Origin: Azoarcus sp031556475
GTDB lineage: Bacteria; Pseudomonadota; Gammaproteobacteria; Burkholderiales; Rhodocyclaceae
Direction: 5' to 3'
NCBI GenBank assembly: GCA_031556475.1
Contig: JAVBSY010000027.1
Coordinates: 44,303-108,302, forward strand
Length of the DNA: 64,000 nt
The translations under genes and the position numbers were made by a program. This document shows, piece by piece, positions 42,765-51,943 of the stretch (positions within the stretch are counted from its first letter, which is position 1; every line of letters begins with the position of its first letter). The notes under the pieces were generated by a model. That model saw only the letters and a list, made by a program, of their open reading frames with translations, was not told the DNA's origin and searched no databases.

Positions 42765-43220
42765 ATGGCCGGGAAATTCGTTCTCCAACCTCTGCTCGAT
42801 CTCGCCAACGAACGCATGGACGACGCGGCTCGCCAACTTGGCGAACTGGTCGCCTCCGAGCGCAGCAACCAGCAAAAACTGGAAATGCTGGAAAACTACC
42901 GCACCGAGTACTACGATCGTTTCATCGAGACCGCGCGCACCGGTATTGGCTCCGACGCATGGCGCAACTTCAGCGCCTTCATCAGCCGTATCGACGAAGC
43001 CATTTCCGTCCAGCGCCAAGCCGTCGAGCAATCCCAGAATCTCACCGCACAAGGCCAGCAGGCCTGGGTCGTGCAGCGCAACAAGGTAAAGGCCTTCGAT
43101 ACGCTTGCACAGCGCCATCAAGCCAACGTCGCACGTGGCGAAGCCCGCCAGGAACAGAAAATGTCCGACGAGCATGCGGCCAAGCGTTTCCGCGACAATG
43201 GAGAGGCCGACGGCGATTAG
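42765..43220 (+). CDS. fliJ: Flagellar export protein FliJ
   Basis: A 151-residue, charged, entirely coiled-coil protein (LLDLANERMDDAARQLGELVASERSNQQKLEMLENYR...YYDRF). FliJ-type proteins form the central stalk of the FliI hexamer. Length and position between fliI and fliK support the call. Confidence 0.93.
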   Translation: MAGKFVLQPLLDLANERMDDAARQLGELVASERSNQQKLEMLENYRTEYYDRFIETARTGIGSDAWRNFSAFISRIDEAISVQRQAVEQSQNLTAQGQQAWVVQRNKVKAFDTLAQRHQANVARGEARQEQKMSDEHAAKRFRDNGEADGD

Positions 43221-43303
43221 CCACCCTGCGGCATCGCACACCGCCACCCATGGCGCGAAGTTTGCTTAGTGCGATGTACGGTACGTCAAAGAGGGCGCCG
43301 AGC

Positions 43304-44665
43304 ATGCCAGCCAATACCACTCCAACCATTTCCTCTCCCGTTTTTTCCTTCACGACCACCGCGATAAGCGACGCGACGACAGGTCGCGGCCAGAACGCCG
43401 ACGATACGTTCTCGCGCATGTTGCAAGGGCAAATGAACGTACGCGGAGACACCCGCATGCCCGATCCGAGCCGGGATGCCGCAGCCATGCGTGCGCCCGA
43501 ACCGGAACGCAAGACGCAGGCGCGGGAAACGCCGAAGCGGGAATCCAGCGACCGCGAACCGGAACGGTCGCGCGAACGCGACCTCGCACGCCCGGTCGAG
43601 CGCGAACGCTCTGCCGATAGAGCCGAGCGTCCCGCCGAAACGATCGATACCTCCAAGGCGGGGGCCAAAAAAGTCGTCAAGGACACCGCCAGAGAAGCTG
43701 CGAAAGACGCAGTGAAAGAAGCCGCCGCAGATGCCAGCGCGACGGCTGCCGCCGCCGCAAGCAGCAATACGGCAGCACCGGCAAAAAACGTGGAAGGCGA
43801 GAACGCCACGCTTGCCGGTTTGCCGGCAGCCATTGCCGCTTTGGCATCGAAACTTGCCGGCGCGGCTCAGGAAGAAACAGCCACACCGGAATCCGAGGCA
43901 ATCCCGAGCGACGGCAAGAGCACTTTGCCCGGCTTGTTGACGGGCAACTCCCTGGCGAAATCGTCGAACGGCGCCACCGATACGCTTGCGCTCATGCAAA
44001 ACGCGGCGGCCGACACGGACAAGGCAGCCAAAGCCGGCGCGGCGGCCCAGCCGCAGGCTGCGCAAATGCAAACCCAGATCCAGGCACGCCCGGATGCCAG
44101 CGCCCTGTTCGTCGAACGCCAGGCCACGGCCTTGCAGGCCGTCCCCGGCGAAATATCGGCCGCGAGCATACATGGCGCGGCCACGCTGGCCGCCTTGCGC
44201 AGCCAGACGGGTATAACGCAGACAAGCACGCCGCAACTGCCGGTCACCACGCCGGCGGGCCAAAGCGGCTGGGCCGAAGAAATCGGCAACCGCGTGACAT
44301 GGATGGTGGGCCGTGCCGAAAGCAAGGCGGAACTCGTGCTCACGCCGCCAAACCTGGGCAGAATCGAGATTTCCATCAACCTCAACGGCGACCAGACCAC
44401 GGCACAGTTCGTTGCCTCGACCCAGGCGGCGCGCGATGCGTTGGAACAAGCAGTGCCACGTTTGCGGGAAATGCTGCAACAATCCGGCATCGCCCTCGGC
44501 CAGGCCAACGTCAGCACATCCAATGAGCAGCAGCAGACGGCCGAAAATTCGGGTGGCGGGCACGGTGGCAGCCGCGGTAGCGGCGGAACCATCGAGGCAA
44601 CCGGAGGAAGTGCCGCGCCGGTATGGATCAAACAGCACGACGGGATGGTCGATACCTTCGCTTGA
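43304..44665 (+). CDS. fliK: Flagellar hook-length control protein FliK
   Basis: A protein of about 453 residues. The N-terminal two-thirds is low in complexity: a very charged Arg/Glu stretch (about 60-110), an Ala/Lys amphipathic stretch (about 110-150), then Ala/Gln-rich sequence. The C-terminal Flg_hook domain is typical (AELVLTPPNLGRIEISINLNGDQTTAQFVA...LREMLQQSGIALGQANV). It measures hook length and triggers the FlhB switch. The ATG at 43304, after a GAGGGC site, is preferred; the frame is open much further upstream without coding character. Confidence 0.92.
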   Translation: MPANTTPTISSPVFSFTTTAISDATTGRGQNADDTFSRMLQGQMNVRGDTRMPDPSRDAAAMRAPEPERKTQARETPKRESSDREPERSRERDLARPVERERSADRAERPAETIDTSKAGAKKVVKDTAREAAKDAVKEAAADASATAAAAASSNTAAPAKNVEGENATLAGLPAAIAALASKLAGAAQEETATPESEAIPSDGKSTLPGLLTGNSLAKSSNGATDTLALMQNAAADTDKAAKAGAAAQPQAAQMQTQIQARPDASALFVERQATALQAVPGEISAASIHGAATLAALRSQTGITQTSTPQLPVTTPAGQSGWAEEIGNRVTWMVGRAESKAELVLTPPNLGRIEISINLNGDQTTAQFVASTQAARDALEQAVPRLREMLQQSGIALGQANVSTSNEQQQTAENSGGGHGGSRGSGGTIEATGGSAAPVWIKQHDGMVDTFA

Positions 44666-44757
44666 AGAACGGGAATTGGGGCGACTCGGCCCCACTTTTC
44701 CGGGCTTGGCGGGCGCGGCGATCCCTGATAATGGCAACATGAAGAAAGGAGAATCGC

Positions 44758-45339
44758 ATGGCGAAAGCGCCCGCCAAACCGGAAGCCGCTAACCCTGGAG
44801 CCCCCCCGCCGAAGAAAAGCGGCAAGCTGCTGCTCATCATCGTCATCGCGGTGCTGATACTGACGCTCGTCGCTGCCGGCGTGGTCATCCTGCTCCTGCT
44901 CAAGCACAAGGGCAACGGCAATGGCAACGCGGAACAGGCGCCCGCCGCCACCGAACAGGCCCCCATCATCGTGCAAAGCGCGGTGGTCGATCTTTCCAAG
45001 CCGCCATCATTCGTGACGCTGGACCCCTTCACGGTGAACTTGCGCGGCGAGAGCGATCATTACCTGCAGACGGTGATCGTGCTGCGCGTCAGCGACCCGA
45101 AGACGGCTGAAAGCCTGAAGGGATTCATGCCCGAGATCCGCCACCGCATCAACCTGCTGCTGTCGAGCAAGCAGCCGTCCGACCTGGATTCGATGGAGGG
45201 CCGCGAAGCGCTGGCAACACAGATTCTGACCCAATCCAACGAGGCGCTGGGCATTCCACCCCTGCCCGACCTTCAGAACCGGGTTCCCGCAAACGCACCG
45301 GTACAGGCCGTGCGTTTCAATTCGTTCATCATTCAGTAG
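44758..45339 (+). CDS. fliL: Flagellar basal body-associated protein FliL
   Basis: A 193-residue single-span inner-membrane protein: a short Pro/Lys-rich cytoplasmic start, a membrane helix (LLLIIVIAVLILTLVAAGVVILLLL, about 22-46), an Asn/Gly/Ala linker and a periplasmic domain (FVTLDPFTVNLRGESDHYLQTVIVLRV). FliL associates with the stators and supports torque. A GAAAGGAG site precedes the ATG. It begins the fliLMNOPQR run. Confidence 0.94.
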   Translation: MAKAPAKPEAANPGAPPPKKSGKLLLIIVIAVLILTLVAAGVVILLLLKHKGNGNGNAEQAPAATEQAPIIVQSAVVDLSKPPSFVTLDPFTVNLRGESDHYLQTVIVLRVSDPKTAESLKGFMPEIRHRINLLLSSKQPSDLDSMEGREALATQILTQSNEALGIPPLPDLQNRVPANAPVQAVRFNSFIIQ

Positions 45340-45352
45340 CGGAATATCGGCC

Positions 45353-46366
45353 ATGGTCGCGGATTTTCTCTCTCAAGAAGAAGTCGACGCCCTGCTCCGT
45401 GGCGTGACCGGAGAGAGCGACGAACCGGCTGCCGACGACGGCGGCGACGCCGGCGGGGTACGCCCCTACAACCTCGCCACGCAAGAACGCATCGTACGTG
45501 GGCGCATGCCCACGATGGAGCTGATCAACGAGCGCTTCGCCCGCTATCTGCGCATCGGCATGTTCAACTACATGCACCGCAATACCGAGGTATCGGTGGG
45601 GCCGATCAAGGTGCAGAAATACGGCGAATTCGTCCGCAACCTGGTGGTACCGACCAACCTCAACCTGGTGCTGGCAAAACCGCTGCGCGGCACGGGGCTG
45701 ATCGTGTTCGACCCCAATCTGGTCTTTCTGGTCGTAGACAACATGTTCGGCGGCGATGGCCGCTTCCATACGCGCGTGGAAGGGCGGGATTTCACGCCGA
45801 CCGAACAGCGCATCATCCAGGGCATGCTCAACGTCGTATTCACCGAATACGGCAAAGCCTGGGGGCCCGTGTTCAAGCTCGACCTGGAATACGTCCGCTC
45901 GGAGATGAACTCGCAGTTCGCCAACATCGCCACCCCGTCCGAGATCGTCATATCGACCAGTTTCATGCTCGAACTGGGCGGCGTGCAGGCGGAAATGTAC
46001 ATCTGCTTCCCCTACTCGATGATGGAGCCGATCCGCGATCTGCTCTTCTCGACCATGCAGAGCGACCACCTGACCCAGGACAAGCGCTGGATCACGTTGC
46101 TGTCGCGGCAGTTGCAAACGGCGGAAGTCGAACTTGTCTGCCAGTTCGGCACGGCCAAGGTCACCTTGCGCGACATTGTCAATATGCGTGCCGGCGATGT
46201 GATTCCGCTGCAGACATCGGAGCTTCTCCAGGCCGAGATCGATGGCGTGCCCGTGCTCGAATGCCGCCACGGCAGGCAGAACAACCAGTACGCCATAAAG
46301 GTCGACCATTTCCTCGCTTCCGACGAGCCGGAAGCGCCTCAAATCCCCGGAGCCGAAAATGGCTGA
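45353..46366 (+). CDS. fliM: Flagellar motor switch protein FliM
   Basis: A 337-residue C-ring protein. The N-terminal FLSQEEVDALLRGV is the CheY-P binding segment. The middle CheC-like domain (PTMELINERFARYLRIGMFNYM) and the C-terminal SpoA domain (LVCQFGTAKVTLRDIVNMRAGDVIPL) are complete. It overlaps fliN by 8 nt. Confidence 0.97.
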   Translation: MVADFLSQEEVDALLRGVTGESDEPAADDGGDAGGVRPYNLATQERIVRGRMPTMELINERFARYLRIGMFNYMHRNTEVSVGPIKVQKYGEFVRNLVVPTNLNLVLAKPLRGTGLIVFDPNLVFLVVDNMFGGDGRFHTRVEGRDFTPTEQRIIQGMLNVVFTEYGKAWGPVFKLDLEYVRSEMNSQFANIATPSEIVISTSFMLELGGVQAEMYICFPYSMMEPIRDLLFSTMQSDHLTQDKRWITLLSRQLQTAEVELVCQFGTAKVTLRDIVNMRAGDVIPLQTSELLQAEIDGVPVLECRHGRQNNQYAIKVDHFLASDEPEAPQIPGAENG

Positions 46367-46832
46367 CGACGAGAATCAAATCACCGAAGACGATTGGGCC
46401 GCCGCCATGCAGGAACAGGCGGACTCCGAAGCCATCGCCGACACCGAATCGGCGCAGGTCGCAGCCGATCTTGCCGCCGCCGCGGCCAGCGGGGAATCGC
46501 CCTATCAGGCCAAGCCCGCCAGCCAGTTGTTCGAGGACTTCGGCAGCAGCGGCTCCTCGACCGGCGCGCTGAACGATTTCGACATGATTCTGGACATTCC
46601 CGTCCAGATCACCGTCGAGCTGGGCCGTACCAAACTGTCGATCCGCAACCTGCTGCAACTGGCGCACGGCTCGGTGGTGGAACTGGACGGACTCGCGGGC
46701 GAACCGATGGATGTACTGGTCAATGGCACACTGATCGCCCAGGGCGAAGTCGTGGTGGTGAACGACAAGTTCGGCATCCGCCTCACCGACATCATCACGC
46801 CAGCCGAGCGGATGCGCAAAATCCGCCACTGA
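46359..46832 (+). CDS. fliN: Flagellar motor switch protein FliN
   Basis: A 157-residue C-ring protein. An acidic, Ala-rich extension of about 70 residues is followed by the SpoA domain (LDIPVQITVELGRTKLSIRNLLQLAHGSVVELDGLAGEPMDVLVNG...IAQGEVVVVNDKFGIRLTDI). The start lies inside fliM, which implies translational coupling. The acidic N-terminal tail is longer than in enteric FliN. Confidence 0.96.
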   Translation: MADDENQITEDDWAAAMQEQADSEAIADTESAQVAADLAAAAASGESPYQAKPASQLFEDFGSSGSSTGALNDFDMILDIPVQITVELGRTKLSIRNLLQLAHGSVVELDGLAGEPMDVLVNGTLIAQGEVVVVNDKFGIRLTDIITPAERMRKIRH

Positions 46833-47042
46833 TGCGGCCGCCGTACTCGACAGCGACTGACCGTACTGCGATCGCGGCGCACGCTCCACGCCTTTCCCGA
46901 AGCGCGCGAGCAAGGCGCCGATGACAGCCCTGGAACACGGCCCCGCATCGAAATAGCCGGCCTTTTCCCCGTTTAATCCTCGCCTGCCGCCACGCGGGAT
47001 AGGCGTAGGCTCGCCTCATCGTCGAGCCTCGTCTTTCTTCCC

Positions 47043-47471
47043 GTGCGCCCTGCCCATCTTGTTATCCGCATGCTGCCCGCCGCCCTCTTCCCGATGGGTG
47101 TGGCAACCGCTGCCGAAACCACCACGACCTCCGAGCTTGCCGCCGGTATCGGCCAGATGTTGTTCGGCCTCACCATCGTCATCGCGCTGTTGCTCGCCTG
47201 CCTGTGGGTCATCAAACGCCTGTCCGCGCCGCGCGGCAGCGCAGCGGCGTTGAAAGTGCTGGGCGCGGTGCCGATCGGGTCGCGCGAGCGCGTGGTGCTG
47301 GTGGCGCTCGGCAGCAAGGTTCTGGCACTGGGCGTAGCGCCCGGCAGCGTGCGCACGCTGCACGTGATGGAGGCCAGCGAATGGCCGGACGATGCCGCCG
47401 CCGTACCGACAGCCCCCGCCGGCAGGCAATTCGCCGATTGGCTCAAACAATCGCTGGAGCGCAAACCGTGA
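47043..47471 (+). CDS. fliO: Flagellar biosynthetic protein FliO
   Basis: A protein of 142 residues (GTG start at 47043; an ATG at 47070 is an alternative) with a signal-like N-terminus (MLPAALFPMGVATAAE). One membrane segment follows (GQMLFGLTIVIALLLACLWVIKR) and then a small cytoplasmic domain (AALKVLGAVPIGSRERVVLVALGSKVLALGVAPGSV). FliO helps to assemble the FliP ring. A 210-nt gap before it, with only a weak GGCTCG/CGAGCC hairpin near 47009-47029, interrupts an otherwise overlapping operon. The TGA overlaps the fliP ATG. Confidence 0.9.
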   Translation: MRPAHLVIRMLPAALFPMGVATAAETTTTSELAAGIGQMLFGLTIVIALLLACLWVIKRLSAPRGSAAALKVLGAVPIGSRERVVLVALGSKVLALGVAPGSVRTLHVMEASEWPDDAAAVPTAPAGRQFADWLKQSLERKP

Positions 47472-48259
47472 TGTGCATCGATCGTCGCCCGCATCACGCC
47501 CTGCGCGTAATCGCGGGACTGGCACTCGCCCTCGCCTGCGGTGCCGCCCTGGCACAAGGCGGCGCCCAGGCGCCGGTGCTGCCCGGCCTGCCGGCCGTCA
47601 CCACCACAAATGCGCCTGGCGGCGGCACGACCTACAGCCTGACCGTGCAAACGCTGATGACGCTCACCTTGCTGAGCGTCATCCCGGCAATGATATTGAT
47701 GATGACGAGCTTCACCCGCATCATCATCGTCTTCTCGCTGCTGCGTCAGGCCATGGGTACCCAAACCGCGCCGCCCAACCAGGTCCTGCTCGGGCTGGCG
47801 CTGTTCCTCACTTTTTTCGTCATGGCGCCAGTGGCCGACCGGATTTATCTCGACGCCTACATACCCATGTCGGAGGGCAAGATCGGTCTCGACCAGGCGC
47901 TGGAACGCGCCTCGGTGCCACTGAAAACCTTTATGCTCAGGCAGGCGCGCGAGCCGGACCTCAGCCTGTTCACCGAACTGGCCAAAGTGGAACCCGTCGA
48001 AAAAGCCGAAGACCTGCCGATGCGGGTCGTCATTCCCGCTTTCGTCACCTCCGAACTGAAAACCGCGTTTCAGATCGGTTTCATCATCTTTCTTCCCTTC
48101 ATCATCATCGACATGGTGGTCGCGTCGGTATTGATGTCGATGGGGATGATGATGATGTCGCCGGTGATCGTATCGCTGCCTTTCAAAATCATGCTGTTCG
48201 TGCTCGTCGACGGCTGGACCCTGCTCATCAGTTCGCTGGTGCGCAGCTTCGCCCTTTAG
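47471..48259 (+). CDS. fliP: Flagellar export gate protein FliP
   Basis: A 262-residue export-gate membrane protein with a cleavable signal peptide (ALRVIAGLALALACGAALAQ), then the conserved MTLLSVIPAMILMMTSFTRIIIVFSLLRQAMGTQTAPPNQVLLGLALFLT region and the C-terminal membrane hairpin (IGFIIFLPFIIIDMVVASVLMSMGMMMM). The frame is open upstream, but the ATG at 47471 overlapping the fliO stop gives the expected length. Confidence 0.96.
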   Translation: MCIDRRPHHALRVIAGLALALACGAALAQGGAQAPVLPGLPAVTTTNAPGGGTTYSLTVQTLMTLTLLSVIPAMILMMTSFTRIIIVFSLLRQAMGTQTAPPNQVLLGLALFLTFFVMAPVADRIYLDAYIPMSEGKIGLDQALERASVPLKTFMLRQAREPDLSLFTELAKVEPVEKAEDLPMRVVIPAFVTSELKTAFQIGFIIFLPFIIIDMVVASVLMSMGMMMMSPVIVSLPFKIMLFVLVDGWTLLISSLVRSFAL

Positions 48260-48335
48260 CGCCGACCAGCCGGCACCCGACACCAACACTCAGCCGGCAA
48301 ACCGGCCCACGAAACACCGCCCCGCGAGGTACGCC

Positions 48336-48605
48336 ATGACTCCCTCCACCGTCGTCGATCTTGGCCGCCAGGCTATCGAAATGACCTTGCTCATCTCCGC
48401 ACCGCTGTTTCTCGCCGCGCTGACCACCGGCCTGATCATCAGCATTTTCCAGGCAGCCACGCAGATCAACGAAACGACGCTCTCCTTCGTGCCCAAGGTG
48501 GTGGTGATGTTCATCACCCTGGTGCTTGCCGGCCCCTGGATGCTTACCACGCTCACCGATTTCATCAAACGGCTGTACGGGGCGATCCCCAACGTCATCG
48601 GCTAG
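48336..48605 (+). CDS. fliQ: Flagellar export gate protein FliQ
   Basis: An 89-residue protein with two membrane helices (LLISAPLFLAALTTGLIISIFQAATQINE and VVVMFITLVLAGPWMLTTLTDF). This is the standard FliQ size and motif. It lies between fliP and fliR. Confidence 0.96.
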   Translation: MTPSTVVDLGRQAIEMTLLISAPLFLAALTTGLIISIFQAATQINETTLSFVPKVVVMFITLVLAGPWMLTTLTDFIKRLYGAIPNVIG

Positions 48606-48628
48606 GCGGCACACACTGCCCTTTCACC

Positions 48629-49423
48629 ATGCTCAGCGTCACCTCGGCCCAACTCGATGCCTGGCTGGCGGCATTCATGTTTCCGCTCGCCCGCCTGCTC
48701 GGGATGTTCGCCTCGTCGCCGATCTTCTCCAACCGTGGCGCCCCCGCGCGCGCGCGCCTGGCCATCGCGCTGGGCATCTCCGTCGCACTGCTGCCGATCA
48801 TGCCGCCCATGCCGGCGATTCCGCCCGCTTCCGGCATCGGCTTGCTGATCATGGCGCAGCAGATGTTCATCGGCATCGCCATCGGTTTCGTCATGCGCGT
48901 GGTATTCGCCACCGTGGATATGGCCGGCGCATTGATCGGCATGCAGATGGGGCTATCCTTCGCCGTGTTCTTCAACCCCAACGCCGGTGGGCAGACCGCG
49001 GTGGTATCCGATTTTCTCGCGTTGCTCGCCACCTTGCTGTTTCTTGCCATCGACGGCCATCTGATGATGATCCACGTACTGGTCACAAGCTTCGAATGGC
49101 TACCCGTGGATACGCTGCCGGTCAACGCCGACGGCTGGGGCTACATAGCGCGCGCCGGCGCCATCATCTTTTCTTCCGGGCTTTTGTTGTCGCTGCCGAT
49201 CGTGGCGATGCTGCTTGTCGCCAACATCGCCTTGGGCATTCTGACCCGCGCCGCGCCGCAATTGAACCTGTTCGCCATCGGCTTTCCGGTTACGCTGGCG
49301 ATGGGTTTCATCGGCCTGGCCCTCACCATGAGCGCCTTCGGCCCGGTGCTGCAGGGCATATTCGAACACGCCTTCGAGATGATCGCGGAAATGCTCGAAG
49401 CCCTGGTGCCGGTCAAGCCCTAG
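48629..49423 (+). CDS. fliR: Flagellar export gate protein FliR
   Basis: A 264-residue multi-span protein of the FliPQR gate: MFPLARLLGMFASSPIFSNRGAPARARLAIAL, then GLLIMAQQMFIGIAIGFVMRVVFATVDMAGALIGMQMGLSFA. It is complete and ends the run. flhB, flhA and flhF are not in this window. Confidence 0.96.
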   Translation: MLSVTSAQLDAWLAAFMFPLARLLGMFASSPIFSNRGAPARARLAIALGISVALLPIMPPMPAIPPASGIGLLIMAQQMFIGIAIGFVMRVVFATVDMAGALIGMQMGLSFAVFFNPNAGGQTAVVSDFLALLATLLFLAIDGHLMMIHVLVTSFEWLPVDTLPVNADGWGYIARAGAIIFSSGLLLSLPIVAMLLVANIALGILTRAAPQLNLFAIGFPVTLAMGFIGLALTMSAFGPVLQGIFEHAFEMIAEMLEALVPVKP

Positions 49424-49457
49424 GCCTGACCGGCAAAGCCTTTCGCCTCCACCACGC

Positions 49458-50042
49458 TCAACCGAGGCCGATCGGCTCGGGCGCGGTTTCCAGGATTTTC
49501 CGCAGCAGCACATCCATGTCCCTGGCTGCATCGCTGCCCGCGATCGGATCCTTGTTCTTGCTGAAACCGTCCACCAAGGCAGCCCAGTCCTCCTGGGACA
49601 GCGTATCCGCGGCGAGCGGGAAAATGTTTTTCTCCTCCAGCGTCATGTGTTGCCAGTAAAACCGCGCGTATTCATCCACAGCGGCACCGAACGCCACATC
49701 GCCGCCGCCCGTACCGGCAATCACCTGGTCGAGCGCGGTTTTCAGCTTGTGCATCCGCTCGCCGCCCTTGGCATGTTCCGCCTCGAGCTGCGCGATCAGT
49801 TCGGCACCTTCCCTGGTCTTCTCTTTCAACGGTTTGAACAGGAACTGGTCCTCCGCCGGGTGGTGCAGCTTTTCCGAGTACGTGTCGATATAGCGGACGA
49901 TCGCCTGGAAAACGTGAACATCCGTTTTCGCCAGTTGCTGAGGCTTCGCCAGATACTCCAAGGCATGCAGCACCGCAGCCAGCGCGCGATGCTCCTCGGA
50001 CATGATTTTTATACCTTCGTACTTGTCCATCTGTTTATCCAT
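49458..50042 (-). CDS. Hemerythrin HHE-domain protein
   Basis: A 194-residue four-helix protein with hemerythrin ligands: EEHRALAAVL, LHHPAEDQFLFKPL (H-x-x-x-E), LEAEHAKG and FYWQHMTLEEKNIFPLA (H-x4-E). Such proteins bind a di-iron centre and handle oxygen, nitric oxide or redox stress. The ATG at 50040-50042 has a strong AGGAG site; the upstream TTG is disfavoured. It sits between the fli and flg clusters on the minus strand, so a link with aerotaxis is possible but unproven. Confidence 0.88.
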   Translation of the reverse strand: MDKQMDKYEGIKIMSEEHRALAAVLHALEYLAKPQQLAKTDVHVFQAIVRYIDTYSEKLHHPAEDQFLFKPLKEKTREGAELIAQLEAEHAKGGERMHKLKTALDQVIAGTGGGDVAFGAAVDEYARFYWQHMTLEEKNIFPLAADTLSQEDWAALVDGFSKNKDPIAGSDAARDMDVLLRKILETAPEPIGLG

Positions 50043-50196
50043 TTTTTGTCTCCTGGGGCTCAATCATGAGCAAACCGCATTATCCGACAGACTTGCGCAG
50101 CCCGGGCGCTTGCCTGCCATTCAGTCTTCGACACCGTTCCCTGGCACCCTATCCGGATTCACCGGGGCAAGAACGGGGCGGGAAAAACCGGGCGGC

Positions 50197-50226
50197 AAAA
50201 AAACAAGGCGGCCCGAAGACCGCCCT
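50197..50226 (-). terminator. Rho-independent terminator of the flg operon
   Basis: On the minus strand, a 9-bp stem closed by a TTCG tetraloop (50205-50226) is followed by GTTTTTTT. It lies about 30 nt beyond the stop of the lipoprotein gene. Confidence 0.9.
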
Positions 50227-50254
50227 ACCCTGGCAATACGACTGTGGGTATCCG

Positions 50255-50731
50255 CTACAGATCGGGAAACAGACGTGATTTCACCAAGCGGATTTCACCG
50301 TTCACCACCCGCCGCGCAAAAGGCCGAGAGGGTTCCATGCCCTCTTCGTAGCGGACGATATCGAAGCTGGCGTAACCGCCATCCCGCACCATCTTGCGCG
50401 CGCTGCGCAAGAAAACCTGGCGAGCCTCGCCCTCCCCGCCGGTAACGAGCAGCTTCATCCGCAGGTCGAGCTCGCGATGTTCGTCGTCCAGTTGCGTCAC
50501 CCGAATCTGCCACGCCGGCGCAAAGGGGTCGTAGATCGAGTAGGCGATCAAGGCGCCGGCAAAATATTCCGGCTCGAAATAGCTCAACTCGCTCGCGGTC
50601 ATGGCCGCACCGACCACGCCTGCCGCCGCCGCGCTGTAGTCGCGTACGAACAATCCGGCGTTCTCCTCGTTGATCGAGGCACACCCCGTCGCCAGGGGCA
50701 GTGCAAGCAGGCAGAAAAGGCGCGCGCGCAT
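50255..50731 (-). CDS. Predicted lipoprotein at the end of the flg operon
   Basis: A 158-residue protein with a lipoprotein signal peptide (MRARLFCLLALPLATGC, lipobox LATG-C with Cys17). A small periplasmic domain follows, which I do not recognise (...YFEPEYFAGALIAYSIYDPFAPAWQIRV...). The start is 3 nt after the flgL stop and the operon terminator follows, so it is expressed with hook-associated proteins. Its charged C-terminus includes RRVVNGEIRLVKSRLF. A role in the outer-membrane part of the flagellum is possible but only inferred. Confidence 0.75.
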   Translation of the reverse strand: MRARLFCLLALPLATGCASINEENAGLFVRDYSAAAAGVVGAAMTASELSYFEPEYFAGALIAYSIYDPFAPAWQIRVTQLDDEHRELDLRMKLLVTGGEGEARQVFLRSARKMVRDGGYASFDIVRYEEGMEPSRPFARRVVNGEIRLVKSRLFPDL

Positions 50732-50734
50732 GGC

Positions 50735-51931
50735 TCAGCTCAGGTAGTTGAACAGCGACAGGTTGGAAACCTTCATGAAGGACTGCTGCGCCGCCTGCAG
50801 GTAGGTGGATTGCATGGTCAGGTCGGAGATCGCCTTGGCGTAATCGACGTCCTGCAACTGCGACAAACGGCTGGAGTATTGCAGGTCGAGGTCGCTGCCC
50901 ACGCTGTCCAGGTTTTCGATTTCAAGCAACTGGGAGCCGACCGAGGAGCGCACGCGCAGCACGCTCTCGAGGCCCGCATCCATGCTGTCGAGCGTGAAGG
51001 CGACGGCGCCGTCCATACCGCTGGCGCCCGGCCGCTCGAGTGCATCGACGAAGATGGCGAGGTTCTGGAAAACGTTCTTCGAAGCGGCAAACACTTCGAA
51101 GGAGTCGCCGTCGGCGGGTGCGCCGGAGACATCCACGTCCAGGCCGTTGAAGCTCAATGTCGTGCCGCTGAGCGTAGCCGCGACCGGAACCGCCGTGGGG
51201 TTGCCGGGCTGGTGTTCGGTCACGGCATAGCTGGAAGTGGCAGCGTCGTACTTGATGTCGTAACGCCGGCCCATGTCGGACAACGCCGGCGGCGTCGTGC
51301 TGTAGCTGACCGCGAGCGCGCCGGTGCCTTTGTTGTTGGCGTTGTTCACGCCGTACAGCGAACCTTCCACGGTGCGGGTGTTCTCGAACACATCGGAACC
51401 GGGCAGGCTCACCGGCATGTAGCGCGAGGCCGAGGCCTGGACGGTGCGAATACCCTGGTCGCCCGCATAGCTGACACCGGCAATATTGCCCTCGAAGGGC
51501 TTGGTCTGCGACATGTACCCGGCAAAAATGTACTCGCCATTGCCGTCCTGGCTGTTGGCCAGCGACATCAGGGAGTCGAACTGGCTGCGCATGTCGGCTG
51601 CGATGGCGTTCAGGTCTTCGCTCTTCAACGCGCCGTCACCGGCCTGCACGGCGCGGGTACGGACATAGTGCAGTACGTCGCCCACACCGACCAGGCGGCT
51701 TTCGAGCAGTTTCAGATTGTCGCCGGCATACCCCCGGTTGGCGGCAAATTGCGTGTTGACCGCCTTGGCATTGTTCACTTCGAGCGCCCGCGCAGAGGCG
51801 ATCGGGTCGTCGGAGGGCCGCAGAACACGCTTCCCGGAGGCAAGTTGTTGCTGCGTCTGCAAGAGCTTGCTCGTCTGGCTCTGGATGGAAGAGACGCCCT
51901 TGTTGTAAATCATGTTGGTAGTGACACGCAT
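50735..51931 (-). CDS. flgL: Hook-filament junction protein FlgL (HAP3)
   Basis: A 398-residue junction protein with the flagellin-like N-terminus (VTTNMIYNKGVSSIQSQTSKLLQTQQQLASGKRVLRPSDDPIASARALEVN). The C-terminus is YAKAISDLTMQSTYLQAAQQSFMKVSNLSLFNYL. It starts 12 nt after flgK and is cotranscribed with it from the sigma-54 promoter at 53932. Confidence 0.96.
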   Translation of the reverse strand: MRVTTNMIYNKGVSSIQSQTSKLLQTQQQLASGKRVLRPSDDPIASARALEVNNAKAVNTQFAANRGYAGDNLKLLESRLVGVGDVLHYVRTRAVQAGDGALKSEDLNAIAADMRSQFDSLMSLANSQDGNGEYIFAGYMSQTKPFEGNIAGVSYAGDQGIRTVQASASRYMPVSLPGSDVFENTRTVEGSLYGVNNANNKGTGALAVSYSTTPPALSDMGRRYDIKYDAATSSYAVTEHQPGNPTAVPVAATLSGTTLSFNGLDVDVSGAPADGDSFEVFAASKNVFQNLAIFVDALERPGASGMDGAVAFTLDSMDAGLESVLRVRSSVGSQLLEIENLDSVGSDLDLQYSSRLSQLQDVDYAKAISDLTMQSTYLQAAQQSFMKVSNLSLFNYLS

Positions 51932-51943
51932 GATTCGTTCTCC

